Assembly (NCBI GenBank): GCA_035280425.1
Contig: DATEFW010000027.1
Location: forward strand, 62,001-126,000
DNA from: QHXW01 sp035280425
Lineage (GTDB): Bacteria > Acidobacteriota > Terriglobia > Bryobacterales > Bryobacteraceae
Reading direction: 5' to 3'
DNA: 64,000 bases
Numbering within the stretch: position 1 is the first letter of the stretch; every line of letters begins with the position of its first letter. The position numbers and the translations under genes were made by a program. Below, one piece after another: positions 43,968 through 53,273 of the stretch. Below the pieces are notes generated by a model that saw only the letters and a list, made by a program, of their open reading frames with translations, searched no databases and had not been told where the DNA came from.

Positions 43968-45458
43968 TCAGAATTTGACATTCCGGATCCGCATATAGAA
44001 TCCGAAACCCACGAGCGCGAGAAAACCGATTCCCCAGATTTCAAATCCGAATGTGACCCACGAAGCATCCCAAGCGCCGGGCCAAAAAGTTCGGCCTACG
44101 ATGGATGAAATCGCGCCGGCCAGCCCCAGGCCCAGCCAACCGAGCAGCAAGATCAGAAGCGGCGCCCGCCGCCACAAAGTTTTCAGCCGTCGTGCTGGCT
44201 GCTGCGGCTGATGCCCAGTGGCGGGCGCGGCGGTGCGTAAGCCAGTTGGCTGCCGGCCGAGCCGCGCTCTCTCCAGCCTGCGAGTTTCAATACTAACCGG
44301 CACTCCCGTAATGACCGCATTCGTGACAGGACCATAACGATCAATCACGACTTGAGCGAGGTCACCAGCCTGCACATAACTTGCGTACCGCCCCTGCTGA
44401 AATAACCGGCCGGCGACCGCGAGAACGGCATCCAAATCCAATTCGCCGCCGGCATCCGATCGACTGGTTGCGCCCGTTTCAACCAGCCGCGCTGCAGTCG
44501 AAAGCTTCAGTTCCGCATCGCTCCTGGCTTCGGACGTGAGCCGCCGGACAAGAGTCTCGATCTCCCCGCGAATTGGCTGGAAGCGCGGCTCGGTCACGAT
44601 GGTCTCAGCCTTGTCGGGCGCCGCCCGGACCAGCGCCGTCAAATTTGCGATCGCTGTAGCAGTGTCCCGGTTCGACACGGCTTCGGTCGCGGCGCGCATC
44701 AGATCCACAAGCGGCGCCGTGTTTTCCGGAAGGCGGCGCTGCTCGATGGCGCGGATCAATCCGGCAATTTCAGGTGTAACGATTTCCTGGAGAAGCGTGG
44801 CGACGGTGTCCTGAGTAGGTATCGCGCGCAGCGGTCCTGCAGTACTGGCGGCCTGCACGGGAGTGTAGCGATCGATGACGACCTGGGCAAGGTCGCGAGC
44901 GCGCACGTAACCGGAGTATTGCGCCTGTTCGAAAAAACGATTGGCAACGGTCAGAACCGTTTCGAGATTCAGCCCTTCACTCTGCTGGCGGACCGGCCCT
45001 TCGTTTTCGACTAACTGGCCCGCTTCTGCCAGCTTCTGTTCTGCGTCGCCCCTGGCATCCGATGTCAGGTTGCGAAGCAAAACGGCGGTTTCGCTGCGGA
45101 TGGGCTGGAGCGCGGGATCGTTGACGATTACTTCGGCCTGTTCTGGAGCCGCTCGAATGAGCTCCGATAATTTCGCAATCGCCGTAGCCGCATCTCCCTC
45201 GGAAACAGCCGTGGTTGCAGCGTGCAGCAGATCGTCGATTGGCGGAGAATTTTCCGGCGCCCGCCGCTGATCGATGGACTGAATCAGTCTCGTGATCTCG
45301 GGGGTCGCGAGTGCCTCGAGCAAAGTGGCTACCGTATCTTCGGAAGGAGCCGCCCCGCTTGGGAGAAGCCCGGACTTATTCACGGTTTCGGCGACTTCCT
45401 TCAGCAGGTCTTTAGGATCTATGTTCGGGAATGGAGGGCCGACGCCGCGAAGATCCAT
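43968..45458 (-). CDS. membrane protein with two tandem ~170-aa repeats
   Basis: A 496-aa protein of unknown family. Residues ~38-205 and ~215-385 are homologous: each has DTVATLL...TPEI...LI...I.QRR.PEN, then AT.AI..L..L.RAAP..AE.IV, QPIR.E, L.R.LTS.AR.DAE.KL, and ends RDLAQVVIDRY or GDLAQVVIDRY. The C-terminus has a basic Pro/Gln linker and two membrane helices (LLILLLGWLGLGLAGAI; IWGIGFLALVGFGFYM). The soluble repeats probably face the cytosol. It begins 9 nt after the rnr stop on the same strand, so the two may be co-transcribed. Confidence 0.75.
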   Translation of the reverse strand: MDLRGVGPPFPNIDPKDLLKEVAETVNKSGLLPSGAAPSEDTVATLLEALATPEITRLIQSIDQRRAPENSPPIDDLLHAATTAVSEGDAATAIAKLSELIRAAPEQAEVIVNDPALQPIRSETAVLLRNLTSDARGDAEQKLAEAGQLVENEGPVRQQSEGLNLETVLTVANRFFEQAQYSGYVRARDLAQVVIDRYTPVQAASTAGPLRAIPTQDTVATLLQEIVTPEIAGLIRAIEQRRLPENTAPLVDLMRAATEAVSNRDTATAIANLTALVRAAPDKAETIVTEPRFQPIRGEIETLVRRLTSEARSDAELKLSTAARLVETGATSRSDAGGELDLDAVLAVAGRLFQQGRYASYVQAGDLAQVVIDRYGPVTNAVITGVPVSIETRRLERARLGRQPTGLRTAAPATGHQPQQPARRLKTLWRRAPLLILLLGWLGLGLAGAISSIVGRTFWPGAWDASWVTFGFEIWGIGFLALVGFGFYMRIRNVKF

Positions 45459-45467
45459 TTCAACATC

Positions 45468-47765
45468 CTACTTCCGCCGCCTGGCTCGCGCCTTCGGCTG
45501 GCGCTCGGGCTCCACGAGCGAGAACTGGAGTTTGCGCTCGACCGTATCGACGCGCTCGAGCAGCACACGCACGCGATCGCCGATCGAAAATTCGCGGCGG
45601 GATCGCTGGCCGATGATCTTGCGCACGTTCTCGTGGTAGGTATAACGGTCGCCGGGCAGGGAATCGATGGGCACCAGCCCTTCGATGAACAGATCCTCGA
45701 GCTCGACGAACAGCCCGAACCGCGTGGTGCTGATGACGAGCGAGTTGAATTCGTCGCCCAGGCGCTCGGACATGAATTTCGTTTTCTTCCATTCGACCAG
45801 CTCGCGCTCGGCATCGGCCGCGCGGCGCTCCGTCAGCGACGATTCTTCGGCAATGTCGGCCAGTTCGGCCGCCGAAGAATACGACCAGCCCGCGAGCGAG
45901 GCGGCCAGCAGCCGGTGCACCATGAGATCCGGATAACGGCGGATGGGAGAAGTGAAGTGCGTGTAGGTTTGAGCGGCCAGCGCGAAGTGGCCGACATTAT
46001 CGGTTGCGTATCGCGCCTGTCTGAGAGAACGCAGCATCAAATAACTCAAGATCCGCTCTTCGGGCTTGCCTTCGATCTTGGCCACCAGCCTCTGGTAATT
46101 GCGTGACGATATTTTCATCTCACCGGGCAGCACGATCTCGCGCCTGACTTTGTGACCGTCGCGCCTCTTATCCGCGTAACTGAATTTTTTTACCGGAATC
46201 GCTCCGGCTCCGAGCGAATAGCCGAAGTGCGCCGCGACTTCTTCAAATTCCATCACCCGTTTCGGATCAGGCTGCTCGTGAATACGATATATGGACGGCA
46301 GCCCGCCCGCCTGCAAATGCGCGGCCACGGCCTCGTTCGCGGCCAGCATGAACTCTTCAATCAGCCGGTGTGCAAAGTTGCGGGGCGCACGAGTCACGCC
46401 CGTCATTTCCCCCCATTGATCGAACTCGATGAGCGGTTCGGGGAGATCAAAATCGATCGAGCCGCGGCGCACGCGCTTGCGATTTAAAACGAGCGCCAGC
46501 TCGCGCATCAGCTCGAAGCGGTCAACCAGGGGACGATAGCGGTCGCGGAGTCCGGCGTCTCCCTCGAGCAGCAGGTGAACGTCGGTGTAAGTCATGCGCT
46601 CGGCGCTGCTGATTACGCCGCGCACGAAACGCTGCGCCACCATGTCGCCCTGATGATCGAACTCCATGAGCGCCGAAAAAACCAGCCGGTCGACGTGCGG
46701 GTTGAGCGAGCAGATGTTGGTGGAAAGCTCGAAGGGCAGCATAGGCACGGCGCGGTCGGGAAAGTAAACGCTGGTGCCTCGCAACCGCGCCTCCATGTCG
46801 ATGGGCGTTCCGGGCCGCACGTAATGGCTCACGTCGGCAATGTGCACCTGGAGCGCGAAATTTCCGTTGGGCAGTCGGTCGACCCAAACTGCATCGTCGA
46901 AGTCGCGGGCGGTTTCGCCGTCGATCGTGACAATATCGAGCGCGCGGAAATCCTCGCGGCCTTCGAGTTCCCAACCGGCGATTACGCCCGGAACGCTTTC
47001 GGCCTGTTCCGCGACTTCAGGGGGAAAACGGTGGGGCAGATGATATTTCCGGATGACAATCTCGACGTCGATGCCGAAATCGTCCGGCGAACCCAGAATC
47101 TCGATGACGCGGCCCACGGCGCGCTCACCGTTTTCGGGATATTCGAGCAGTTCGACATTAACGATCATGCCGTCGAGGCTTACAGGATCGCCGACCTCGA
47201 CCGGCTTGGGCCCAATGCGATCGATCTGCCCGGCAGGCGCGGGAATGGCCAGCTCTTCGGGAATCTCGATCCAATCCTGCAGTCGCTCATCGTGCGGTAT
47301 GACGAACAAGCCGCGCCGGTGCACGTGAAATTCGCCGACGACCGTGGGGTGCGCGCGCTTCAGAATCTTCACAATCTCGCCGTCGGCGCGGCCGCTTCGC
47401 TCGATGCGTGCGATGCGCACCACGGCCCGGTCTCCATGCATGGCGTTATGGGCCGAATCCGCCGGAATGTAGATGTCGCCTGCAATGCCTGCGAGCGGCC
47501 GGTCGGGAATCAGGAAGCCGTAGCCGTCGCGGTGCATGGAAAGACGCCCCACCGCGAACTCGCGGCTACCGCTCGTGGCCACGAAATGGCCGGCGCGAAT
47601 TTCAATGAGCTCGCCACGCGCCGCCAGGCGTGCCAGCAGGGTCTCAAGTTCCTGGCGATTGGCAATGCGCGCGCCCAGTTCGCGGATGAGCTGCTTCAAA
47701 TTGGCCTTACCGTGTGGAAGCCGCAGGATATGGTCGAGCAGGTCATCCGCGGTCATATAGCCCAT
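45468..47765 (-). CDS. rnr: ribonuclease R
   Basis: Processive 3'-5' exoribonuclease, 765 aa. Order: N-terminal winged-helix region; cold-shock domains (e.g. YGFLIPDRPLAGIAGDIYIP); RNB catalytic domain with DIVTIDGETARDFDDAVWV (metal-binding Asp cluster) and HIADVSHYV; C-terminal S1 domain (FVELEDLFIEGLVPI) and a short basic tail (KARARRRK). ATG 47765; another Met three codons later is possible. Confidence 0.97.
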   Translation of the reverse strand: MGYMTADDLLDHILRLPHGKANLKQLIRELGARIANRQELETLLARLAARGELIEIRAGHFVATSGSREFAVGRLSMHRDGYGFLIPDRPLAGIAGDIYIPADSAHNAMHGDRAVVRIARIERSGRADGEIVKILKRAHPTVVGEFHVHRRGLFVIPHDERLQDWIEIPEELAIPAPAGQIDRIGPKPVEVGDPVSLDGMIVNVELLEYPENGERAVGRVIEILGSPDDFGIDVEIVIRKYHLPHRFPPEVAEQAESVPGVIAGWELEGREDFRALDIVTIDGETARDFDDAVWVDRLPNGNFALQVHIADVSHYVRPGTPIDMEARLRGTSVYFPDRAVPMLPFELSTNICSLNPHVDRLVFSALMEFDHQGDMVAQRFVRGVISSAERMTYTDVHLLLEGDAGLRDRYRPLVDRFELMRELALVLNRKRVRRGSIDFDLPEPLIEFDQWGEMTGVTRAPRNFAHRLIEEFMLAANEAVAAHLQAGGLPSIYRIHEQPDPKRVMEFEEVAAHFGYSLGAGAIPVKKFSYADKRRDGHKVRREIVLPGEMKISSRNYQRLVAKIEGKPEERILSYLMLRSLRQARYATDNVGHFALAAQTYTHFTSPIRRYPDLMVHRLLAASLAGWSYSSAAELADIAEESSLTERRAADAERELVEWKKTKFMSERLGDEFNSLVISTTRFGLFVELEDLFIEGLVPIDSLPGDRYTYHENVRKIIGQRSRREFSIGDRVRVLLERVDTVERKLQFSLVEPERQPKARARRRK

Positions 47766-47881
47766 AGTACTAGTCCCGGGCAGCCGGCTTTACCGGTATC
47801 GCAGGAAAAAGCTTGGCCGGGCCTGGAATTACTGCAACGCTCAGAGTATCCTGGTCGTCAAACAAACGGCGAGGTCGCGCT

Positions 47882-49570
47882 ATGAAAAACGTCGCGCGCT
47901 GCAAAATCCTGGCGATTTTCCTGCTGCCAATGGCCGGCGCCGCTTCGGGTCCGGTACGCGTAGCGCGCGTGGGTGACTTCGAAGGCAAAGTTGAAGTCCA
48001 GCTTCACGCCGCGGATTTATGGCGTCCCGCGACGCGCAATTTACCTTTGGTTGAGTCCACCTGGATACGCACCGCCCCCCAGGCGCGTGTCGAAATCGAG
48101 CTCGACGACGGCAGTGCTTTCCGCCTGGTCGGCGATGCCTTATGCGAATTTTCTGACTACACGCGGCTGTCGACCGGCCAGCGCGTGACCATACTCTCGC
48201 TCGATCATGGCTTGGCGTATTTTACCGGCGAACCCTACCGCAACGACGCCGTTGTTCTTGCCGTTCCCGGCGCGCAGGTTACCATCCGTACCGGCGCGCG
48301 GGTGCGCCTGGAAGCTCGCGGCGATGCCAGCCAGTTTGCAGTTCTAGAAGGAATGGTGCGTTTTTCATCACCGGTTGCCGAGATGGATCTGCCGGAAGGT
48401 CAAACGGCTCGCGTGGAAAGCGCCAGCCGCGCGCGATTCTTTCTGTACCGCGAAATCACACCGCTCGATTCCGACCGCTGGAACGAGCAGCGCGACAAAG
48501 TGCTGGCGTCAAGCGGCTCCGGCGGCCACGTCCCAGGGTTGCCATATGGGCTGGTCGATCTGGATGGCGCCGGGTCGTGGATCGAAGCCGGCGACCTCGG
48601 TTCAGTCTGGAAGCCCAAGGTGGCCGCCAATTGGGTGCCTTACCGTGACGGCCAATGGCTTTGGTACGACGAACTCGGCTACACTTGGGTCGCGAACGAA
48701 CCGTGGGGATGGCTGCCGTTTCATTTCGGCCGGTGGGCGCAGCCGAGCGGCATTGGTTGGGTCTGGGTTCCGGGCAAGAGCGCGGCGTTCAAACCCGGCG
48801 ACGTTTACTGGCTGAAGGAGCCAAATCTTGCCGGCTGGGGGCCTCTCGCTCCGGGCGAAACATGGGATGCTCGCGCGGTGCCGCGTCTTTACCTGCGCAG
48901 CAACACCACTCGCGCCCGCTGGACGCCCGACGCTGCCGAATTGATTCCAGCCGAAGTCACTGAGCCCATCAAGAACTCCGAAGCCGTGTTCGTCGTGGCG
49001 CCGCCGTCTCCCGCTTTCAATGCGGCGCGTCTCGATGTCACCCGCCCCGTTCTGCGTGCAGGCAGCACACGGATCGTGCCGGTTCTGCCCGGTGTAACCT
49101 ATCCTCCGGAAGTGGCCGGCATTCCGCCATCTCCGCCTGAACCTCCTGAACCCGAGCCGCCTCCCGCTCCTGCTGCCGCTCCGGATGCGACGGTTCCGCC
49201 GCCCGCGGCAGCGCCGCCCGCCTACCCAGTGCCTGAGCCGGTGGATGTTCTTTACCCGGCGCCGGTATATACGGGAATCATCGTGGTGAATCCGCCGGAG
49301 AAGCACGATCACGATCGGGAAAAGCCCGGCCAGCCGTCGAACTCCAAGCCGGGCCTGGGCATGCCGCGCGGTGACAACCGGCAGCCCGCTCAGCCGGCGC
49401 CCGTGCATCATCCCGAGCCCGCGCCGCCACCTGTGCATCAGCACGAAGCGCCTCCGCCTCCCGCGGTCCATGTCGAGCCATCCGCGCCATCACGTGCTCC
49501 TGCATCCGCTTCAGAAGGCGCGAAATCACACGACGACTCCAGCAGCCATTCCAGCGGGAAGCACCAATAG
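47882..49570 (+). CDS. exported FecR/DUF6600-type protein with Pro-rich tail
   Basis: A 562-aa protein with an N-terminal signal (LAIFLLPMAGAASG). A FecR-like beta domain (residues ~25-190) is followed by a Trp-rich DUF6600-type region (YRDGQWLWYDELGYTWVAN, EPWGWLPFHFGRW, GWVWVPG), and a long Pro/Ala/His-rich low-complexity tail from ~residue 415. The frame is open upstream but the ATG at 47882 with GAGG upstream begins the signal. Family is common in Acidobacteria; the role (surface or envelope protein) is unknown. It is divergent from rnr. Confidence 0.8.
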   Translation: MKNVARCKILAIFLLPMAGAASGPVRVARVGDFEGKVEVQLHAADLWRPATRNLPLVESTWIRTAPQARVEIELDDGSAFRLVGDALCEFSDYTRLSTGQRVTILSLDHGLAYFTGEPYRNDAVVLAVPGAQVTIRTGARVRLEARGDASQFAVLEGMVRFSSPVAEMDLPEGQTARVESASRARFFLYREITPLDSDRWNEQRDKVLASSGSGGHVPGLPYGLVDLDGAGSWIEAGDLGSVWKPKVAANWVPYRDGQWLWYDELGYTWVANEPWGWLPFHFGRWAQPSGIGWVWVPGKSAAFKPGDVYWLKEPNLAGWGPLAPGETWDARAVPRLYLRSNTTRARWTPDAAELIPAEVTEPIKNSEAVFVVAPPSPAFNAARLDVTRPVLRAGSTRIVPVLPGVTYPPEVAGIPPSPPEPPEPEPPPAPAAAPDATVPPPAAAPPAYPVPEPVDVLYPAPVYTGIIVVNPPEKHDHDREKPGQPSNSKPGLGMPRGDNRQPAQPAPVHHPEPAPPPVHQHEAPPPPAVHVEPSAPSRAPASASEGAKSHDDSSSHSSGKHQ

Positions 49571-49582
49571 AGTTACTGCGGG

Positions 49583-50584
49583 CTAGTGATCGCGGTCGGT
49601 AACCAGGTCCGTGATCGCGTAGAGCGCGCGCTGGTATGGCGATTCCGGAAACTCGCCCATCACCTGCCGCGCTTTGTCCGTAAACGTCTGCGCGCGGTCG
49701 CGCACGCGCTCGATCCCGTTGTACTTTTCAATGAGCGCCATAATTTCACTTAGAGGAACGTGATCGTAGTGCCGGTCCGCGAGCACCCGCTCGACCAGCC
49801 GCCGTTCTTCCGGCGTCGCACGCGCCAGCGCATAAACCAGCGGCAGCGTCACTTTTCCCTCGCGCAGATCGCCGCCCACCGGTTTGCCGAGCGTTTTCTC
49901 GCGCGCCGTGAAATCGAGCACGTCGTCCACCAGTTGAAATGCCATGCCCAGATTCCAGGCGTATTCCCCGAGTTTCTCCTCGGTCTGCAAATCCGCGCCG
50001 GCCACCAGCGCGCCCAGCTTCGCGCAGACAGAAAACAGGCAGGCCGTTTTACGGTCCACCAGCTCCATGCAATCGGCTTCGGTGACGTCAATGCGCCCGA
50101 TTCGCTCGAGCTGCAGCAGCTCGCCCTCAACCATCATCTGCGTCAGCCCGATCAGCAAATCTAAAATATGAAAATTGCGTTCTCGCAGTGCGATCTGAAA
50201 CGCCTGCATGTACAGCCAGTCACCCGCCAGCACGCAGGTGTGATTCCCCCACTGCACGTTGGCCGATGGCCGCCCGCGCCGCGTCTCTGCGCCATCGATT
50301 ACGTCATCGTGCACCAGCGTAGCGGCGTGAATCATCTCGACCACTGCGCCCAGCCGGATGGCGCTCTCCCCAACCTCGCCAATTAATCTTGACGAAAGCA
50401 ACAGCAGGGACGGACGCAGCCGTTTTCCGCCGGCTTCCTGCAGATACTGTCCGATGGCTGTGATGGCGTCGACCGACGCCACCGACTCCCGGCTGATTTC
50501 CTTCTCGACCCGCGCAAGATCGTGCTTGACCAGCTCGAAGACTTCCTTCGCGCTCAGAGCTTGTCCCAGCTTGCCGAATGCCAT
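49583..50584 (-). CDS. polyprenyl diphosphate synthase (long-chain)
   Basis: A 333-aa trans-isoprenyl diphosphate synthase. First Asp-rich motif in ATLVHDDVIDGAETRRG, second in AFQLVDDVLDFTA, plus GGKRLRPSLLLL and RKTACLFSVCAKLGAL. It makes all-trans C35-C50 chains, likely for the menaquinone/ubiquinone side chain. It is convergent with the FecR-like gene (12-nt gap). No quinone genes are adjacent in the window. Confidence 0.94.
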   Translation of the reverse strand: MAFGKLGQALSAKEVFELVKHDLARVEKEISRESVASVDAITAIGQYLQEAGGKRLRPSLLLLSSRLIGEVGESAIRLGAVVEMIHAATLVHDDVIDGAETRRGRPSANVQWGNHTCVLAGDWLYMQAFQIALRERNFHILDLLIGLTQMMVEGELLQLERIGRIDVTEADCMELVDRKTACLFSVCAKLGALVAGADLQTEEKLGEYAWNLGMAFQLVDDVLDFTAREKTLGKPVGGDLREGKVTLPLVYALARATPEERRLVERVLADRHYDHVPLSEIMALIEKYNGIERVRDRAQTFTDKARQVMGEFPESPYQRALYAITDLVTDRDH

Positions 50585-50664
50585 TGGAATTCAACTAGTT
50601 TACTCGCTGGCAGCCGAAGGGCGCAAACAAAGCCGTGTGAGAACGGAGGCGAAACGCGTGCCGT

Positions 50665-51660
50665 TTATCCCATCCAATCGGGATGCTGCGCCGTGCCGTC
50701 AAATTGTGAGCTGGTCTTGAACGGCTCGTATTTCCCGGTCATCGCGGCCTGCTCGGTCTTGGCGAGCAGTTGCGAGACCTGCTCTTTGGTCATGGGCTTG
50801 AACGTCCGCACCGCCTCGAAAGCCTGCTCCAGCCGCTCCATCGACTCGCATCCATTAATCACCACCGCCGTCGGCAGCGACATCGCATAGTGCAGGCACT
50901 CGATGGGCGTGACCTTCCCGCTCTTCAACACGTTGCCGTCCCCCATGGACTTCATTCCAAGCACGGCAATGCCTTCCTTCACCAGCCTCGGCACCACTTC
51001 ATGGGTGAAGCTGCGGAAATGTGCATCCATCACATTGAGGGGCATCTGGCATGAGTCGAAACGAAACTTGTGCTGCGTCGCCAAATCCAGCATGCGCAAA
51101 TGGACAACTGGATCCTTGTGGCCCGTGAATCCGATGTACCGTATCTTGCCGGCCTTTCTGGCATCGAGCACCGCCTCGACCGCCCCTCCGGGAGCAAAGA
51201 ACCGGTCCGGATCCTCCAACCGGATGTTTTCGTGAAACTGCATCAGATCGATGTGGTCGGTCTGGAGCCGCTTCAGCGATTCGTCGATCTGCTTCGCCGC
51301 CGCCTCCTTGGTGCGCCCGTCGAACTTGGTCATGAGAAACGCCTTCTGCCGGTACCCATCTCGCAAGGCTTTTCCCATGCGAACTTCGCTCTCACCGTCG
51401 TGATAATCCCAGCAGTTGTCCAGAAAGTTCATGCCGCGGTCGAGCGCGCTGCGAACGACCCGGATGCCTTCTTTTTCATCCTTTGGAATGCCGATGTGAT
51501 ATCCGCCCAGCCCGATCGCCGAAACTTTTTCGCGCTTGGTCCCGAACGGATGGTAGATCATTCCGTTTGCGGCCGCCTGCGCACTGCTGCCGGCAGCCGA
51601 AATCATCGCCAGCCCCGCCATAAACCGCCGCCGGTCGAGCGGATCGTTCTTGCTCTGCAT
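50665..51660 (-). CDS. aldo/keto reductase, Tat-exported
   Basis: A 331-aa protein. Tat signal DRRRFMAGLAMISAAGSS. The AKR barrel has catalytic Asp/Tyr at NFLDNCWDYHDGE, Lys in AFLMTKFDG, His at LMQFHENIR, and the C-terminal KTEQAAMTGKYEPFK region. The ATG at 51660 is chosen for AAAGGGGGAGG directly upstream. An N-terminal extension of 13 residues is possible. Exported AKRs of this type are common in Acidobacteria; substrate unknown. Confidence 0.88.
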   Translation of the reverse strand: MQSKNDPLDRRRFMAGLAMISAAGSSAQAAANGMIYHPFGTKREKVSAIGLGGYHIGIPKDEKEGIRVVRSALDRGMNFLDNCWDYHDGESEVRMGKALRDGYRQKAFLMTKFDGRTKEAAAKQIDESLKRLQTDHIDLMQFHENIRLEDPDRFFAPGGAVEAVLDARKAGKIRYIGFTGHKDPVVHLRMLDLATQHKFRFDSCQMPLNVMDAHFRSFTHEVVPRLVKEGIAVLGMKSMGDGNVLKSGKVTPIECLHYAMSLPTAVVINGCESMERLEQAFEAVRTFKPMTKEQVSQLLAKTEQAAMTGKYEPFKTSSQFDGTAQHPDWMG

Positions 51661-51747
51661 GCCTCCCCCTTTCGTCTCCAGCATAAGATGCGAGCTCAAT
51701 TTTCCAGGACTTGCTGCCTCCGGCTTCTGTTTGAAAACGTACCGATG

Positions 51748-52161
51748 CTATCCCAAACTGGCCAGCAACTTCATGGCTTCCGAGTGCGCCATCACAACAT
51801 TCGGATCCCGCTGCAGCGACTCCAGGTAATGCTGCCGGAACACACCATCGGCATTCGGAGGCGCAATTAACGCGCGCGCCTGCCCGATGAGCCGCCTCGC
51901 GTCGGTTTCCGTCACCGGCTCTTTTCCGTCCAGCAATTCATCGATCAGCACCACCAGCCCGGATAACTCGTGCAGCCAGGCAAACCACGGATCGTGCAGC
52001 ACCAGCTCGAGCAACTGCCCCCGCGACGTGATTCGCGCGATGTCATGATCGTACGTCGAAGATTCCGAGTCGAGCAGCGTCTTGTGCAAGTGCAGCAGGC
52101 CGTTGCGCAATTCCGTCAGGCGGCGGCGTGCGGAGTCCACCGAGGCGTCATTCTGGGGCAT
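51748..52161 (-). CDS. hypothetical protein, helical
   Basis: A 137-aa soluble protein, mostly helical: MPQNDASVDSARRRLTELRN (start), LHLHKTLLDSESSTYDHDIA, DPWFAWLHELSGLVVLIDEL. No family recognised with confidence. The ATG at 52161 was chosen because coding character begins there; a further ATG at 52203 is possible. It lies 71 nt after a small membrane protein gene, same strand. Confidence 0.6.
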   Translation of the reverse strand: MPQNDASVDSARRRLTELRNGLLHLHKTLLDSESSTYDHDIARITSRGQLLELVLHDPWFAWLHELSGLVVLIDELLDGKEPVTETDARRLIGQARALIAPPNADGVFRQHYLESLQRDPNVVMAHSEAMKLLASLG

Positions 52162-52232
52162 CTCGTACCAGGGTATCGCAGCGGCTTCGCCCGTCGAACG
52201 CATTTCGGGGTCCCGCGGCCTCCGCCGAATGG

Positions 52233-52643
52233 CTAGTCCGCTGCGGCTGCGCGAGCTTTTCCCTCCGTCACTTGCCGTGCGCGAAAATGCCCGCCGATGA
52301 GCGCCGCGGGAATCGAGAGAAACATCAGCGCGATCGTGTACCACAGCGGCTGCTCGCCGGGATAGTAATAGCCTTCAAGAATCCCGGCAAGGATGGAAAG
52401 GGCCCCCAGGCTGAGCGCGTGTTTCATCTCGGATCTTCCGGCCAGCACCGCCGCCATGTAGCCGCCGATGGCAACGAAAAAGAATCCAGTGCCCAGCCTG
52501 AATGCGAAGTAAGCCGGGTCCGGAGGTTCCCCGGGTTGCGGCATCACAGCGGGAGCCAGCGCCGTCAGCACCGTATCTCCGCCGAGTTGCGCCACCAGCA
52601 TCACGACGTATCCCAGAGCCACCGAAAGCAGGCTTCTGATCAT
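52233..52643 (-). CDS. hypothetical small membrane protein
   Basis: A 136-aa protein with four hydrophobic segments (SLLSVALGYVVMLVAQLG; FFFVAIGGYMAAVLAG; HALSLGALSILAGILEG; ALMFLSIPAALIGGHF). No family or catalytic motif is seen; the layout resembles small DoxX/DUF-type integral proteins. ATG 52643. Neighbouring genes on the same strand are also orphans. Confidence 0.65.
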   Translation of the reverse strand: MIRSLLSVALGYVVMLVAQLGGDTVLTALAPAVMPQPGEPPDPAYFAFRLGTGFFFVAIGGYMAAVLAGRSEMKHALSLGALSILAGILEGYYYPGEQPLWYTIALMFLSIPAALIGGHFRARQVTEGKARAAAAD

Positions 52644-52739
52644 CGCAAATCAACATGATACAACACCGGCTCTCGAGCTTGAATTGTTGGCTGCGATTTG
52701 ACGCGAAAAATGTGGAACTCGCGGCGCGCGGTGAACGCC

Positions 52740-53141
52740 TCAGATCGGCTCCCAGTCTTCCGCCGATGCCAGCTTGAACCCGCCGTAGCCTTTGTCCATC
52801 CAGCGCCGCGTCGCTTCGGCGAGGATGGCATCGTTATCCGTGGAGAGATGAATATCCGAATCGCGGCAGAGCAGGCATTCAAAGCTCTGATCGCGATCCT
52901 GTAGCAGAAGATCCGCCTGGCCGGGCAGGAAAATCCCTTTTTCAATGCTGGACGCAATGAATGTGACCAGGTCCGCCACCCGCATGCTGATATCTTGCCA
53001 GAGCTCGCCCGTTTGCAGCTTGCAACCCCAGCCGTATTCCACAACGACGTTGTCCACGCCGTTCGACGCGAGCAGCCTCACAATTTCAGGAATTTCCTCG
53101 AGTAACTGCGCGGAAGTCAATGGGCCGGTCACGCACTTCAT
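52740..53141 (-). CDS. hypothetical protein (Cys-containing, soluble)
   Basis: A 133-aa protein. ATG 53141 (MKCVTGPLTSAQLLEEIPE) has AAGGAG 7 nt upstream; an in-frame N-terminal extension is not used. Recognisable segments are VEYGWGCKLQTGELWQDIS and SFECLLCRDSDIHLS. No family recognised. The mixture of acidic helices and a C-x2-C suggests a small soluble protein, perhaps an immunity or adaptor protein. Confidence 0.6.
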   Translation of the reverse strand: MKCVTGPLTSAQLLEEIPEIVRLLASNGVDNVVVEYGWGCKLQTGELWQDISMRVADLVTFIASSIEKGIFLPGQADLLLQDRDQSFECLLCRDSDIHLSTDNDAILAEATRRWMDKGYGGFKLASAEDWEPI

Positions 53142-53273
53142 GGTCGACTCCTTCATGCGAGCCGCCCGCCCCGGTAATCCGGCCCGCGATTTGGGGAAGT
53201 ATACGCGAATCGTAGGCCCGTGCCAAGGGGCACCAGTTTTCAAACGGAATTCCGAATACGATTCGCCAGCCGG

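Noticed and set aside
46575..47885. 436-codon plus-strand frame opposite rnr
   Set aside because: Antisense shadow; RNase R motifs are intact on the minus strand.
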